Assembly: GCA_037783545.1 (NCBI GenBank)
Contig: JBBELK010000481.1
Span: 1,736,001-1,800,000, forward strand
From: Henricia sp. BOLD:AAB3569
Taxonomy: Eukaryota; Echinodermata; Asteroidea; Spinulosida; Echinasteridae
Reading direction: 5' to 3'
DNA length: 64,000 bases
Part shown: piece by piece, positions 1 to 11,323 of the stretch
How the letters are laid out: every line of letters starts with the position of its first letter
Numbering within the stretch: the first letter of the stretch is position 1
Position numbers and translations under genes: made by a program
Notes under the pieces: model-generated
What the model was told of the DNA's origin: nothing
Database searches by the model: none
Seen by the model: the letters and a program-made list of their open reading frames with translations, nothing else

Positions 1-75
1 CGATAAAATCACAAGTCCATGACAAGTCCCGCACAAGTCAGTAACAAGAAGCAAAGGATGAACACGCACAAAAGA

Positions 76-656
76 ATGCCTTTAGTGGTGTTCCCATTGG
101 ACTTTTTTTGGTAAATCTCCCGTGGCTGTGCGGGAGAGTAACAAAATTAAGTCCAATGGGGACGCACGGAGAATTAGCATCCATGTAAAGTTACCGCCAC
201 CACGATGTAAAGCTTACAGGGCGAGAGAGGCCGCGGAAACTTTCCGCTCAGCCGCGGGAGTTTTACAGGGCCCTCAAAGTCCAATGGGAACAGTTTCGCC
301 CTGTAAAATGAACACGACCCTGCAGTAAACTATGAGCCTGCACAGCAAAGGTTTACTGCAAGGTCGCGGTAGCTTTCCGCTTGGGCACTAAAAGCAATTG
401 CAAATGGGAACACATGGAAAAATTACACGAAGGAATGTTACTAAGGGCGTGTTTGTTTCATGACAGATCCGAATCCAGATCCCGAGTTTAATACCGCGCA
501 GAAACAAACGAAACTGCTCTCAACTACATGTAGGAATTAAAGTCACGTGAATTGGATCTGCGCAAATCTGGATCCGTCTGAAACAAACTCGCCCTAAAGG
601 TCGCGGTAACTTTCCGCGAGGCAGCGGAAAAGAAAGTCCAATGGGAACATGCCTTT
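76..656. mobile_element. Non-autonomous DNA transposon with GTTCCCATTGGAC termini
   Basis: Inverted ends GTTCCCATTGGACTTT (near 89) and AAAGTCCAATGGGAAC (to about 647). Imperfect flanks ATGCCTTT on both sides could be an 8-bp target duplication, as made by hAT elements. Interior copies of GTCCAATGGG occur near 152 and 280. No coding capacity. It contains the 445-594 MITE. Confidence 0.55.
445..594. mobile_element. 150-bp PIF/Harbinger (Tourist)-like MITE
   Basis: Terminal inverted repeats GGGCGTGTTTGTTTCA and GAAACAAACTCGCCC are flanked by a TAA duplication at 442-444 and 595-597. A 3-bp TWA duplication and GGG..TGTTTG ends are classic for Tourist-type MITEs mobilised by PIF/Harbinger transposases. 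Confidence 0.75.
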
Positions 657-1546
657 TGTTGGAGTTCATTTGAATAGCTTGTGACTTGAATTAATTGACT
701 TGTGAAGACTTGTGATAGACTCAACTACAACCCTGGCACGTACATGTAGGGCTTATGCAGATCAGATCATGGGACGTGCATTAAAATGTCAGTGTCCAAA
801 GTCAACACAAAAAGTTTGCGAAAACGGATGTTGAAGTTGTTATGTATTTTGAATTGACATTCAAAGAATATACACATACATGTAGGGGTAGTACGCTTGG
901 GTGAATAACGCAAATTGCAAAATCAGCCCTCTGGGCTTTTTCTGCTGTTGGCACCATGAAAAGCCAAAAGCGCTCCATGTTAGACTGAGATTAACAAAGA
1001 GTCCTTTTTGTCGCTTTCATGTTGTCTGTGTAAACAAGCAATGGGAAATTCCACTAGATTTATGGCTCTGAATGCAGTGAGTGTTGACAGTAGAAATCCA
1101 TTTACATGTAGGGCCTACATGTAGGCTAAATGCTAAAACCTGTCTGAGTCTGTGGTGTATGTTTGCACATGTTTTGATCTTGAAAATCTGAAATTAAAGC
1201 CACGTTCTACACTGGCAAACATTTCACATAAAACATGACTAAACTTCAAGTTTTGGCATGTTTTTCAGGAAAGTTTGCAGGTGTGGACGGCACATAAAAC
1301 TTCACCAAGCTGTTTGGACATGCTGCTATTGGCAAACATTTGTTTGCTCATGTTTTATGTCTGAACCAATCAGGAACCAGTTTCAGGTCATGTGATTAGA
1401 GCCAGCCAATCGTGATCACATGATTGTTCCAGAAGTCTGCTTCTGTTTGCCAATGTAGGCACACAGAAAAACATCAGCAAACATACCTGTCTGGTGGTGT
1501 TTGCTAGTGTAGACGAGGCTTAAAGGTACATGTAAATGTACATTTA

Positions 1547-2060
1547 AGCCTAGCGTACATCGACATTGCAACTGGAAGCAACTCAACTGATCAGTTGCTG
1601 TCGATGTGTGCGTAGCGCGCACATCGACAGAAACTGATTAGTTGCGCAACTAGCGGCAATAGGGAGCAACTAGCCAGCGCACATTTCCAGAGCGCGCACA
1701 TCGACACGGCAACTCGGTAAAGCCTAGAGTACATTGACCTTGCAACTGTTGCTTTCAGTTGCTGTCGATGTGCGCGCACGTGATCAGATTCACGCGAACA
1801 ACTGGCAGCAACGAGTTGCAAGTACGCGTACATCGACGCAACTGACCGCAACTGGGTATACAACTAGTTGCCAGAAAGTAGAACATGAGCAACTCGCGGC
1901 AACTGGAATTTTTTCAGTTGCCGGTAGTTGCAAGTGCGCGTACATCGACCTTTTTGAGCAACTGATCAGTTGCTCCCAGTTGCTCCCAGTTGCTCCCAGT
2001 TGCCGGAAACACCAGTTGCCACTAGCTGCTTCCAGTTGCAAGGTCGATGTACGCTAGGCT
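1547..2060. mobile_element. Harbinger-like MITE with GCAACT-rich interior, copy 1
   Basis: Inverted ends AGCCTAGCGTACATCGACAT and the complementary TCGATGTACGCTAGGCT, with a TTA duplication at 1544-1546 and 2061-2063. The interior is built from many short palindromic motifs (CAACTGATCAGTTG, GTTGCTCCCA, GTCGATGTGCGCG), so a single strand could fold extensively. The same family recurs at 43666-44129. Confidence 0.85.
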
Positions 2061-2273
2061 TTACAGTCTTCTTAGGTTAGTTTATTCAGGCAACTGTTCT
2101 TGTGAATAATAGTTGAAGGCCCGTTATATCATTTGCACTGATCCAAAATTTTACTTCATGAGTTGACAAACAAAATCTGATCCCAAATGTTGACAGCAAT
2201 CATTGCAATGGTAACAAAGACGACATGAGTTTATATGGTACGTGCATTTTGGGTGTGGCACCTAGAAACATAA

Positions 2274-2787
2274 CAGTTATTCGCTTTCAAATGAGACATC
2301 AACGGAAAAAATAGACCAACGTTTACCGGTAGATAATATCGAACAATTTATGAACTGTCAATATTTCAAATTATTGGCGGTCCGCCAATAATTCAAGACG
2401 CTACTAGACTTGCCCAAGTCTGACCTCCCGTGCTCTGTCTGCAGTGCACAGTGCCCCTCCAGACCGGTGGCCTGTCCAATCTGTTTTCTTCTGTTTCCTC
2501 CATCTTCCGAGACGAAAGAAAAGAGATTTGACAGGCCACCAGTCCAGAGGGCAGGGCACGCCGCACGCCGTGCACCACAGACCGAACACAGGAATTAGTC
2601 GGACCTGGGCAAGTCTAGGCAAGGTGCAAAAACGGCCATATAAAAACGGCGTTTTTCACAGGGTTGCTAATGTCTAAAATACAAAGTATGATGTTTTGTC
2701 ATTAAAATAAAGTAAATTGCTTTAAAAATTCGTTCGGAGAAACAAAATCAAATTTGCTGAGAACTACGGACAATATAACTTTAATCC
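2274..2787 (-). repeat. Dispersed repeat X, copy 1
   Basis: Matches 57083-57553 in inverse orientation over the whole length. The core is a stem-loop with arms around ACTTGCCCAAGTCTGAC and CCTGGGCAAGTCTA. The flanks share TCAATATTTCAAATTATTGG and TTCGTTCGGAGAAA. Divergence and small indels are evident, and no protein is encoded. Confidence 0.75.
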
Positions 2788-3289
2788 TTCATTAGTTTCG
2801 GTACCAACAAATTACCGTTGAAAAAATTAGTTTCAGTACATATACATGCATAAATCCTGGATATGTTTTCACAGCTGTATCAAACTTGGCTTTAGCCCAA
2901 GAGTGTCAAAGACATAAATCTTGTTTTATAAATGCCTGAGCTATGAATCATACACAGTGCATAACACTACTTTGTACATGTACACATATGATTGATTGAT
3001 AAAGTATGCCAGGGCACTTAAATTCTGTTTGTAAACTTACAATAATTCCAGTGTATTTTTCAGCAACGAGGGGCCAATTGCTTAATATCTCATTGTCATC
3101 TGTTTTTTTATGGAGTGGCAAAAATATATTAGCAGACGTGAGAATTACATAAAACATCTGGTTTAGACAACAGCGTAACTTCAGTTTATTTATAGCCTTT
3201 TATTCAGTCATAAAGTTTGAAACATGTTGTGGAGATCTTTGGAGGAATGTCAAGTCGATCTGGTGCAATTTTTTGGCTACCGGTAGTGT

Positions 3290-3630
3290 GTGCAATGTGA
3301 CTTTGCATTTTAACATGAAAATGGAAAAGTTTGACTAAAAAATGGAAAATCTTGGTCAACTCAAACATTTAAGATTTTGACTCAACAATTTAAATGTAAA
3401 ATTCACGGTCTTGAGTCGAAAATTTAAATGTAAAATCTTGACTCGAAAATTTGAAATCTTGACTCGAAAACAACTTTTTACTCGAAAACTAAACATTTTG
3501 GCCTAAAAGTCGACCTTTTGACTCAAAAATGGAACTTTCTGGCAAAATTCTTGCTCAAAATTGTGAAACTCGAAAACTGTGACGTGAAACTCGAAACTTG
3601 TGACTCCAAACTCAAAGCTCAATAAATAAT
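3290..3630. repeat. Degenerate simple repeat, ACTCGAAAA-like
   Basis: A 10-13 bp motif of the form TTGACTCGAAAAT recurs irregularly about a dozen times with point changes. It is low-complexity sequence. The rest of 2788-4088 shows no gene or further repeat that I can define. Confidence 0.55.
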
Positions 3631-4088
3631 GGACACGCGTACTATTGTAGCGACAACTACAGATGCTTAGCACCTAATGTACATGTACATGTATTACTAA
3701 AGCTTGCAAAAGTACAATTATCACTCTGGAAAAATAAAAGCCACTTAAATTTGTTTATAACAATCATAAAACGAACGTGAAAACTAACGACCCTTAAAAA
3801 CTTAATAACTGCGTGAAAAAACTGTGCACATTATAACAATAAAAAGTTGAATAGAGAATTTGCAATGAAATATTCCGAGCAAGCAACAAAAGTAACGCCA
3901 AAAAATTCCACTTTTTTATAAAAAAATAAAAAACACTATCAGTCTGACATTCAGAATTTTTAGCACACCCAAACTTTATGCAGTCATGCGTAACGAAACT
4001 GTTTTCTGAATATACACCGATGTCAACTTAATTACAAAAGAAATTTTCAAATTCTGATTAAATCTGCATTTTTGTGTGTGTTTTATAT

Positions 4089-4903
4089 TCGAGTCTTTCC
4101 ACGGTAAAAGGGGATTTTGGCAACACTTTTGGCAATACCTTTGTCTGGTCTCAAAATAAAACAAATAAATTAGTTTCAGTTGTTCTGAAGAGATAACGTA
4201 CATGTAAGCCCAAATAGTGTGACAACATGCTTTTCTAAAAACCCTGTGTACAAATTTTCTAATATACGCTCGTAACCGGGACGGCCTAAAATGTAACACA
4301 AGTGTCCGTCCGGGTTACGAGCGTATATTGGAAATTTGTACACAAGCATCCTGTCACTATTTGTAACCCTTTTTGGGCCTAAGTTATCTCTTCAGAACAA
4401 CTTAAACCTATTTGTTTTATTTTGAGACCAGACAAAGGTATTTCCTTGAAAATATGTGACCGACTCTGGCAATACCCGACGTTTCTCGGCATTTCCCATT
4501 ACGTGATATGGGCCCACAACCTTAAAAAATGGCCTCTGGGACCAACTTGAAAATTTGGCAGAATCAACATCGGGATACATTCAAGATTTGTTTTGTTGTT
4601 TGAACTGTCTCAAAATTCCTCATATTATTGACAAAAAAATTAAATAATCAACTAGTTTGTCAAACTTTAAAGACCAATATAGCTCCATTTCACTTTTTCT
4701 GATCTGTCATACTTTAATTGGTCATAACTTCGCCAAAAATTATCAGAATTTCCTCAAACATGTTTTAAAAGATACCTTTTTGTATGCATACTAAGATGAT
4801 ACCAAAACTTAAATTTTGAATTTTCATCACAAGTGTTGGGTTTTGCTGGAGCCGGTCACATATGGTCTGTGTTGCTAAAATGCACCCTTTACTGTGGAAA
4901 GAG
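4089..4903. mobile_element. GAGTCTTTCCAC palindromic MITE, copy 1 (interrupted)
   Basis: Long inverted repeat with ends GAGTCTTTCCACGGTAA and TTACTGTGGAAAGAG. The centre is near 4290, where CGTAACCGGGACGG faces CCGTCCGGGTTACG. It is homologous to 6882-7290 and 39554-39991. The right arm is split by a 406-bp insertion at 4455-4860. Confidence 0.8.
4455..4860. mobile_element. TA-flanked MITE nested in the palindrome
   Basis: Ends TGTGACCGACTC and GAGCCGGTCACA with TA on both sides (4453-4454, 4861-4862). Uninterrupted copies of the host at 7230-7250 and 39940-39955 read GAAAATATGGTCTGTG straight through, giving the empty site. The TA duplication suggests Tc1/mariner mobilisation; ATAT is an equally consistent reading. 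Confidence 0.8.
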
Positions 4904-5570
4904 ACCATTTGCATGCGTGTACATGTAGCTCTTAGCTGCTAAAAATAAACTGTACCTACCCGGTAGGCCCCTATTTTTCTCTGTACAAACAACCGGAGAT
5001 TAACACGTCTCGCCCATTCAAGAATGCATTTATAACCGTGATAAATAGACATCCGAGACCACTTCATTTTGAGCAAAGTTAATGAACCATTCGCAGTGGC
5101 GACGTGCGCCGTGTCACTTCAGTCTAAACTCAAGAAAATGAAACTGTCGTATGAATTCAGTCCCTTTCCCCCACTCTGATCTTGTACCCAAAGTCTGCCA
5201 TCAACAAATCAATGGTTTGGGTCATGCTATCAATACCTGCAATCAATTTTATTTCTCGGCCAGGATAAATCTTGAAACTATAGAATAGAAATACTATCTG
5301 GGGATCGTAAAACATAGAAAGGACAAATTATTCGCCCGAGAGCAATAACCAGAGTTGTTTAATGTCAGGAAGGCATAATAATGTCTCGGTTGGTCGTTAA
5401 ATAACTGCGTGATTTGTCATGAGCTGTTTGCGTCATTTCAAGTTGACAAGTTCAAAGCAATTTGGTTGTTTATTGCCCTGTGTGTGTTATTACCTGGTTT
5501 TGTTGAAAGCCAGTTTCTGTAAATTTGTATCAGCATAGTACCAATACATGTATGTAGGTTTTTCTTTATA
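4904..5570. other. Intronic or upstream sequence, nothing recognised
   Basis: No open frame of note, splice-bounded segment or shared repeat was seen. It may be unique intronic or 5'-flanking sequence of the adaptor gene. Confidence 0.4.
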
Positions 5571-6590
5571 CCCCTTTCCCACTACAAAATCTCCAGGTTA
5601 ACTCGGGGTAACGGCAATCCTTAACCTGAGATACCCCGGGGCAGCGAGAGCGTTCCCACTACTCTTTTTCCGCCCTGGATTAAGACAACAAAGTTGACCT
5701 TTACCCCGGGGTTGGTTAACCCTGCCAGCGACCAGGGTTAAGAATGGCAATCTCGGGGTTAACTAGTGCCAAAACCCAGGGTTAGCAACTTAGCATTGTA
5801 ATGGGAAACCAAGCAGGGTTAAGAATTCAAGGCAATTGATCACGTTCACATGACGTCACTTCCTACAAATTGCCACCTGCATCATGATTTAAAGCGTATT
5901 TTTTTGTGACGCGCATCGGTTGCACCGTATTTCGAAAACATTTCAAGCAACACGCGTAAGTGTTTGGAACATGTTCCAGCGTGTGCGTGCGCATACTTTA
6001 TGGCGTTCAATACGCAGTAGAATTTTTTTCCTACGAAGATGTCTGTGAACGTGATCAATCTCTGGGTAAGCTCCCACTTTTATGCTATCCCAATTAAAGG
6101 CAGAGGCTCGTCAATGCGCGCGTGAGGCCAAATTCGTGCCACGAAATACGCAGCTCCACAGCAAAGGCCTGCAAATTTGGCACATTGACGAGCCTCTGCC
6201 TTTAAGGCAAGGCTTCTCAAGCACTGATATCTCAATTCATAACGAAAAGAATAAGACGAAGGTGTGGAAAGAAGAAGAAATAAAGCTCCTTATCCAGGCC
6301 TGGTCGATAGACAAGTTCAGTAACAACTCGATGGGACTACTCAAAAATCAGAATAAGATGTTTGCAGATTTCCATTCCTCCAGTCCCTGTATACAGATAC
6401 CGGTATGCCTCCGTCTAGAAGGAAACTGCACTGTGCTAAAACTGCTAACCCAAGGCAAGCTCGCCCCAGGTTTTGCAAAACTCCGGGTTAACGAAACAAA
6501 TGGGAACATAACTCGATCGGGGTTAATGAACCCCGGGGTAAGAAAAGCTTAACCCGGTTAAATGTCCAGGTAAGGAGTTTGTAGTGGTAA
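5571..6590. mobile_element. 1-kb DNA transposon remnant with Myb/SANT-like frame
   Basis: Inverted ends CCCACTACAAAATCTCCAGG and the complement of CCAGG..GAGTTTGTAGTGG lie at 5571 and about 6590. The interior carries repeated GGGTTAA/CCCCGGGGT motifs. A frame around 6235-6400 reads KTKVWKEEEIKLLIQAWS, then NSMGLLKNQNKMFADF. This resembles the W..EE...LI.AW and KN..VF pattern of Myb/SANT-like DNA-binding domains encoded by Harbinger- and Kolobok-type elements. No transposase is visible, so this is a deleted remnant. Confidence 0.5.
6098..6201. mobile_element. TTAA-flanked palindromic MITE (AGGCAGAGGCTCGTC), copy a
   Basis: Ends AGGCAGAGGCTCGTCA and TGACGAGCCTCTGCCT, flanked by TTAA at 6094-6097 and 6202-6205. 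It is nearly a perfect hairpin. TTAA duplication is the piggyBac hallmark. This copy is nested within the 5571-6590 element. Confidence 0.85.
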
Positions 6591-6881
6591 AACGGCATAG
6601 ATCACAAGCATTTTGCCTCAAGTCCGTGACAATTTAGACCTTTATCACGGTGCGGCCATCTTCCCTTCTCCCCTATTCAAATGAACGTAACCAAATCGAT
6701 GCTTGCAAGAAAATATTTTGACCCCGTGTTGAAAATGTTCATTGTGTGTACCACAATGACGCACACGTACGGTATCGCGATCAAGTAAACACACAGCGGG
6801 GACAGTAATTCTCTCAAAACAACGACAGTAGAATCGATTTAGTGGCAAAATAAAAGCGACCTCTTAAAACTGTTTTTACAT

Positions 6882-7290
6882 GCGAGTCTTTCCACAGTAA
6901 AGGGGGCATTTTAGGAACACAGACCATATTTTCCAGAAAATACCTTTGTCAGGTCTCAAAATGAAAGAAATAAATTTCAGTTGTTCTGAAGGCCCAAAAA
7001 GGGTTACAAATAGTGTGACAACATGCCTTTCTAAAGATCCCGTGTACAAATTTCCAATATATGCCGTCCCGGACACTTGTGTTACATTTTAGGCCGTCCC
7101 CGTTACGAGCGTATATTGGAAATTTGCACACATGGTTTTTAGAAAGGCTTGTTGTCACACTATTTGTAACCCTTTTTGGGCCTTCAGAACAACTGAAACT
7201 TATTTCTTTCATGATGAGACCAGACAAGGGTATTTCCTCGAAAATATGGTCTGTGTTCCAAAAATGCCCCCTTTACTGTGGAAAGACCCA
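6882..7290. mobile_element. GAGTCTTTCCAC palindromic MITE, copy 2
   Basis: Intact form of the family at 4089-4903: GAGTCTTTCCACAGTAAAGG at the left and CCTTTACTGTGGAAAGAC at the right, with CCGTCCCGG near the centre (about 7085). It has no coding capacity; open frames inside it are palindrome artefacts. Confidence 0.82.
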
Positions 7291-7716
7291 AGTACATGTA
7301 CAGTGTCGGCCAAAAAGTTGCATGAAAACATTTTCAACCAGTGTTTTTAAAGCAGAGTTAAACAGAAAATGAAACAATGCCTACATTCTCGGCAAGTCTT
7401 TCAGAATGTGCCGATAAACTAGTGTGAATTTCATATTGATGCAGTCACAGATATGCAGTAGATAAGGTAGCTTTTTTTGTCCACTGTTGATCTCAGTGTG
7501 GGTCTTTGTTGTGAGATTTCAGACAGTTTTCCATTAACGCAGGACCAAAGATCACATAAACTCAATCTCTGCATAGCAACACTGTTTATACTGTACTGAT
7601 AATGTTCCCACGGCCATGCACTGTATTACTTTTTCACTATTCGTTAAATGTTAAAGGTGAAGTGTGTGCATTTTGGTGATCTTGCACAATGGACATGAGT
7701 GCAGTTAAAGATAATG

Positions 7717-8220
7717 TACATGTAAACTCCTCCAAAAAAGTTCGGAAAGTCAGATTTGACTGATGATTTCTCTCTTGTTGCAAAATAATTTTCCTTGAAT
7801 TTTATATCATTGGAAAGCCCAGTTATTCCTCTTTACGATGATGTGTCATTTGTTATGATTAAGCAATTGGGGGATGTGCAGCACAGTTGAATACGGGGGC
7901 GGGTGTAAAGTGAAATGTCACAAAATGCATTGCTATTGTCAAAAAGTGCATTGACACATTCCCATCCTGCAAGCAAAAGGGAAATGCACTGCATGACAAT
8001 TGCAGTGAATTTTGTGACATTTAACTTTCCACCCACCCCTGTATTCCGCTATACTGCACATCCCCCAATTGATTAATCATAACAAATGACACATCACTGT
8101 AAAGAGGAATAACAGGGCTTTCCAATGATACCAAATTCAAGGGAAATGGTTTAGTAACAAGAGAGAAATAGTCAGTCAAACTTGACTTTCCAAACTTTTT
8201 TTGAGGAGTTTAGATTACAT
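7717..8220. mobile_element. 500-bp palindromic MITE inside another repeat
   Basis: Arms starting TAAACTCCTCCAAAAAA and ending TTTTTTTGAGGAGTTTA pair over about 200 bp each, with the loop near 7970. Sequence left (TTAAAGATAATGTACATG) and right (ACATGATTGGAAAACTGTT) of it together rebuild the start of the TTAA family seen at 35871. The palindrome is therefore inserted in a member of that family, with TACATG at both junctions. Confidence 0.7.
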
Positions 8221-8637
8221 GATTGGAAAACTGTTGAAAACGGCGTTATCTTCATGTGTGAATAAGTGTGTTTCAGTTGAAGATCCGGAATTTTACCGGT
8301 AAACCCGTTTAGCAAAGTTTTCAGTGAGCCGCTCTATCCAGAAAATAGCCAAGCTTGCTGGCCTTCCATCACGCTCTGGGATTTGCCGGATAAAGGTCAC
8401 ATGCAGGGGTCAAGCCCTTGTAAAAAAAATGCATGTGCACATGCATTTATATTAAATTTATCTTCAATCATCATTTTCTTATAAAAAGATATTATCACAG
8501 GTAGAATTATTGCATTGGACAGTTGGAACCACTCCTATCTTCCATTTAAGTTGAGTTTTTTTCCGGTGAAATGTTTAATAACAATTTTGGAACATTGGAA
8601 ATCTTGTATGTACCAGTAGATTTTAACTCTTTTATAG

Positions 8638-9042
8638 CCTGTTTACACTTGATTCGAGCTCGGTGTCAAACGCCGAGCTCGGGATCAGCTCCAGATTACA
8701 AACTGAGTGTAAACGCTCTCGGGACCAAATTGGTCTCGCATCCGCGAAGGGTCGAACCCGAGCTTGGGATCAGTTTGCAGTTAGATAAGCAATTAATCTT
8801 CACCATCTTTACCGCATCCGCTCAACAGCCGTTGGGGATGGAAACTCGCGAAATTCAAGCGGCCTTGTACACTGTACATATATGCATACAAAGAGCATGA
8901 CCTTTGACTGAAACTTCTGGCACCGCGCTCGAGATCAACTACAGAATGTAAACGCAGCACTCCGATTCATTCCAGTTAACACTGACGCATTCTTATCAGG
9001 GGATCAATCTTGATCCCAAGCTCGGGACCAGTGTAAACACGG
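8638..9042. mobile_element. CCTGTTTACACTTGAT MITE, copy 1
   Basis: Ends CCTGTTTACACTTGAT and GGACCAGTGTAAACACGG, with internal GAGCTCGG palindromes. Shares its full length with 14086-14545. The ends resemble hAT-type termini, but no clear 8-bp duplication was found. Confidence 0.75.
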
Positions 9043-9640
9043 TGTTACTACAGAATTTTGTTACGGTCTGGGACGTAATTAATTAAAGGCAAGCCGGTGG
9101 CAGTGGCTTTCCGGCTGGAAAGAGATATTTCTCGAGCCACTGAGCGGCTTGCGGTAGTGAAACAGTTGATACATTTTCTTTTTAATGCACTGACAAATGT
9201 GCACCTTTTGAAACTCACTGCCCCACATTGTGTTTGCTAGACCACCTCAAAAACTCATTTATCATGACATGCCTGCCAATGTCCCTGTGAATTGGTTTTT
9301 AGAGGAAGGTGCGGCCACCGAAATTTATCAAGTGACACACACAGAGCTCTTTGTGAATATCTCTCTAAAAGGACACTTGAACAAGTCTGAGTGTTTTTTG
9401 TGGGTCTCTGTTGGCATGAAGGGCAATTTGGCATTGTTCTTTATTAATGCAATTGGCAGACTGTAGGACTACATGTACAAAAACTTTGCCTCAATTGTCA
9501 ACAGTACTTGGAATCGGATTATAAAATGTTTTTCAGGATTTTGTGGTTTGCGCAGTGAATGCTCCCTTTCCCATTAAAAGAACTGTGGTCAACTCCATAT
9601 TTTACGAAATAAATTAAGTCTATTGGTAATGTATGGATGC
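9043..9640. other. Nothing recognised
   Basis: Contains a short inverted repeat at 9090-9155 (GCAAGCCGGTGGCAGTGGC facing GCCACTGAGCGGCTTGC) and a 78-codon frame without recognisable domains or splice signals. Otherwise featureless. Confidence 0.4.
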
Positions 9641-10507
9641 AAGTATGCTAACTGCTTTTCTATTGCTTGTTTTGTTTCTTCAACGTCTTTTTGGTCCAAC
9701 TTTTTCCTCTGTTAACGTCGCAAAACGAGCACCACTGGACGCCATTTTGATTTATACCGTAATAGACTGGTACAATGAGCTCTTAATTGCACTGATCTCC
9801 ACTGCACGAACGAGAAGCACATGCGTCGTTGGTAAAAAGATCACGGTGTACTGGGACAAATCTAGGCTGTATGATAGTACCCGTGTGTTAGTATACAAAT
9901 ACAACATGGTTTGATTGGAGATAGTGAAAACTAACAACCCCGAGGTGTTGGATGATTGGCACTATCTCCCGAGGCGTAAGCCGAGGGAGATACATGTAGT
10001 GCCAATCATCCAACACTGAGGGGTTGTTTATTTGTTTTACTATATACCTCATAAATATTCATCAGGTAGCCACGGTATTTCATGACTTGGTGCGAACTTC
10101 GGCATAGAAGCGGCGTAGAAAGTCGTTTAATTCTTGTTCTACTTCATTTCATTCCCCTGTATTATAATTCTCCGTATGTTGCAAGTATGCAAACTGCATT
10201 TTCGACTGCTCGTTTTGTTTCTTTAGCGTCTTTTTTGTCAAAAATTTCGTCAAGTTCTTCCTTTGTTAATATCGCAAAGCGAGCACCACCGGACGCCATT
10301 TTGATTTATGCTGTAATAGACTGGTACAGTGACTCTTTCACTAATCTCTACTGCACAAACGAGAAGCGCATGCGTCGTCGGTAAAAAGATCACAGTGTAC
10401 TGGGACAAATCTAGGCCGTGTGTGTTAGTAAAAACTAACACACGGCTAAGTTGCTGGAATGGACCAATGAAATACCGCGGCTGCCTCATGAATATTTATA
10501 TACCAAA
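9640..10507. repeat. Two direct diverged repeats plus hairpins
   Basis: 9650-9880 and 10190-10425 are direct copies (shared GAGCACCACYGGACGCCATT, AATAGACTGGTACA and AAAAAGATCACRGTGTACTG). A hairpin lies at 9950-10015 (GGATGATTGGCACTATCTCC facing GTGCCAATCATCC). 10050-10085 and 10467-10507 form inverted ends (CCTCATRAATATTYAT). Probably nested non-autonomous elements of unknown class. Confidence 0.6.
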
Positions 10508-10782
10508 TTGAAAAAGAAATCTTGGGGGTGTACAGTGTCCCAACCACACCCCTCCCCTACAAGGTCCACGCTACCCGAATACTGATTCAGCGATTGTGCA
10601 TCATGTGCGGTAAATGCAGCAAATATTAATATTTGCGGTCATGACAAAAATGCCAAATCTGTGTCCACCTTGACCATTTCAAGTGTAAACAAAGCATCTT
10701 AGAAGCAAGAAATTGTTGCCAATAAGCTGCGTTATTTTTCCATATGGAAATCGAACCATTGAAAAAACCTCTATGCTATTAA

Positions 10783-10890
10783 AGGCACAGGCTCGTCGGC
10801 ATTGCACGCAGCAATTTCGTGCCACGAAATATGCAGCTCCATGTAGCAAACGCATGGAGCTTTTTATTTCATGGCATGAATATGCTGTTC
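10783..10890. mobile_element. TTAA palindromic MITE, copy b (truncated)
   Basis: TTAA at 10779-10782 then AGGCACAGGCTCGTC and CGTGCCACGAAATATGCAGC. The right arm (GCATGGAGCTTTTTATTTC) has decayed and the right TTAA is missing. Confidence 0.7.
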
Positions 10891-11218
10891 TGCAGTAAAC
10901 ATAAAGTAATATACACAACTCAAAATGTTTCCATAGGAATTTTTCTGCTGCAAACACAAACTTTGTGTTGGAATAGACTACTGAAGTGTGACGTCAGTTG
11001 CCATGGTAATTAGGTAACATTCACTGGTAATCTGAAACAGAAAAACACTGAAAAGTTTGCCCTCTCCTGTCCTGCCCAACCGCTCCCCCCCCCCCCCCTC
11101 CCATCCCCACTCTATACTCCCCCTCCTCCCCCCAACCCCCTCCCAACAGATCCCAGTCTACCCAGAGCATACCTCAGTTTATGGGATTAACTGATGTCTG
11201 TTTTTTGTCATTTGACAG

Positions 11219-11323
11219 AGGCCAACGTCTAACGAAGAAAAGCGTGAGCTGTTCCTGGAATACTTGAAGCAGAAATATCCAGAGCATTCAAGCACCATCG
11301 ATATGGCTAAGAGTCCAGACAAA
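11219..11323 (+). CDS. SRCIN1/KIAA1217-like: Exon 1 of window: KYPEH module
   Basis: Encodes 35 residues including EKRELFLEYLKQKYPEH. This matches the family's N-terminal segment (remembered vertebrate form ..AFMDHLKSKYPQHA..). The acceptor follows a T-rich tract ending ttgacag, and the donor is AAA|gtgagt. Both ends are phase 0. The acceptor could instead be the AG two bases downstream, but that would shift the incoming phase. Preceding exons should encode about 70-100 residues if the length resembles SRCIN1. Confidence 0.85.

Larger units (their letters stand above)
1..727 (-). repeat. Dispersed repeat Y, interrupted by a MITE
   Basis: 1-65 and 657-727 match, in inverse orientation, a continuous stretch near 57740-57895 (shared GATAAAATCACAAGTCC, GAAGCAAAGGATGAACACG and CATTTGAATAGCTTGTGACT). 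In the 57-kb copy these parts are adjacent, so 66-656 is an insertion. The repeat continues past the left edge of the window. Confidence 0.75.

Noticed and set aside
6082-6552. 156-codon frame as a host gene
   Set aside because: It crosses a TTAA MITE and lies within a terminal-inverted-repeat element; kept only as a transposon remnant with a possible Myb/SANT-like part.
9230-9466. 78-codon frame as an upstream exon of the adaptor
   Set aside because: No similarity to the family's N-terminus, no donor in a suitable phase.
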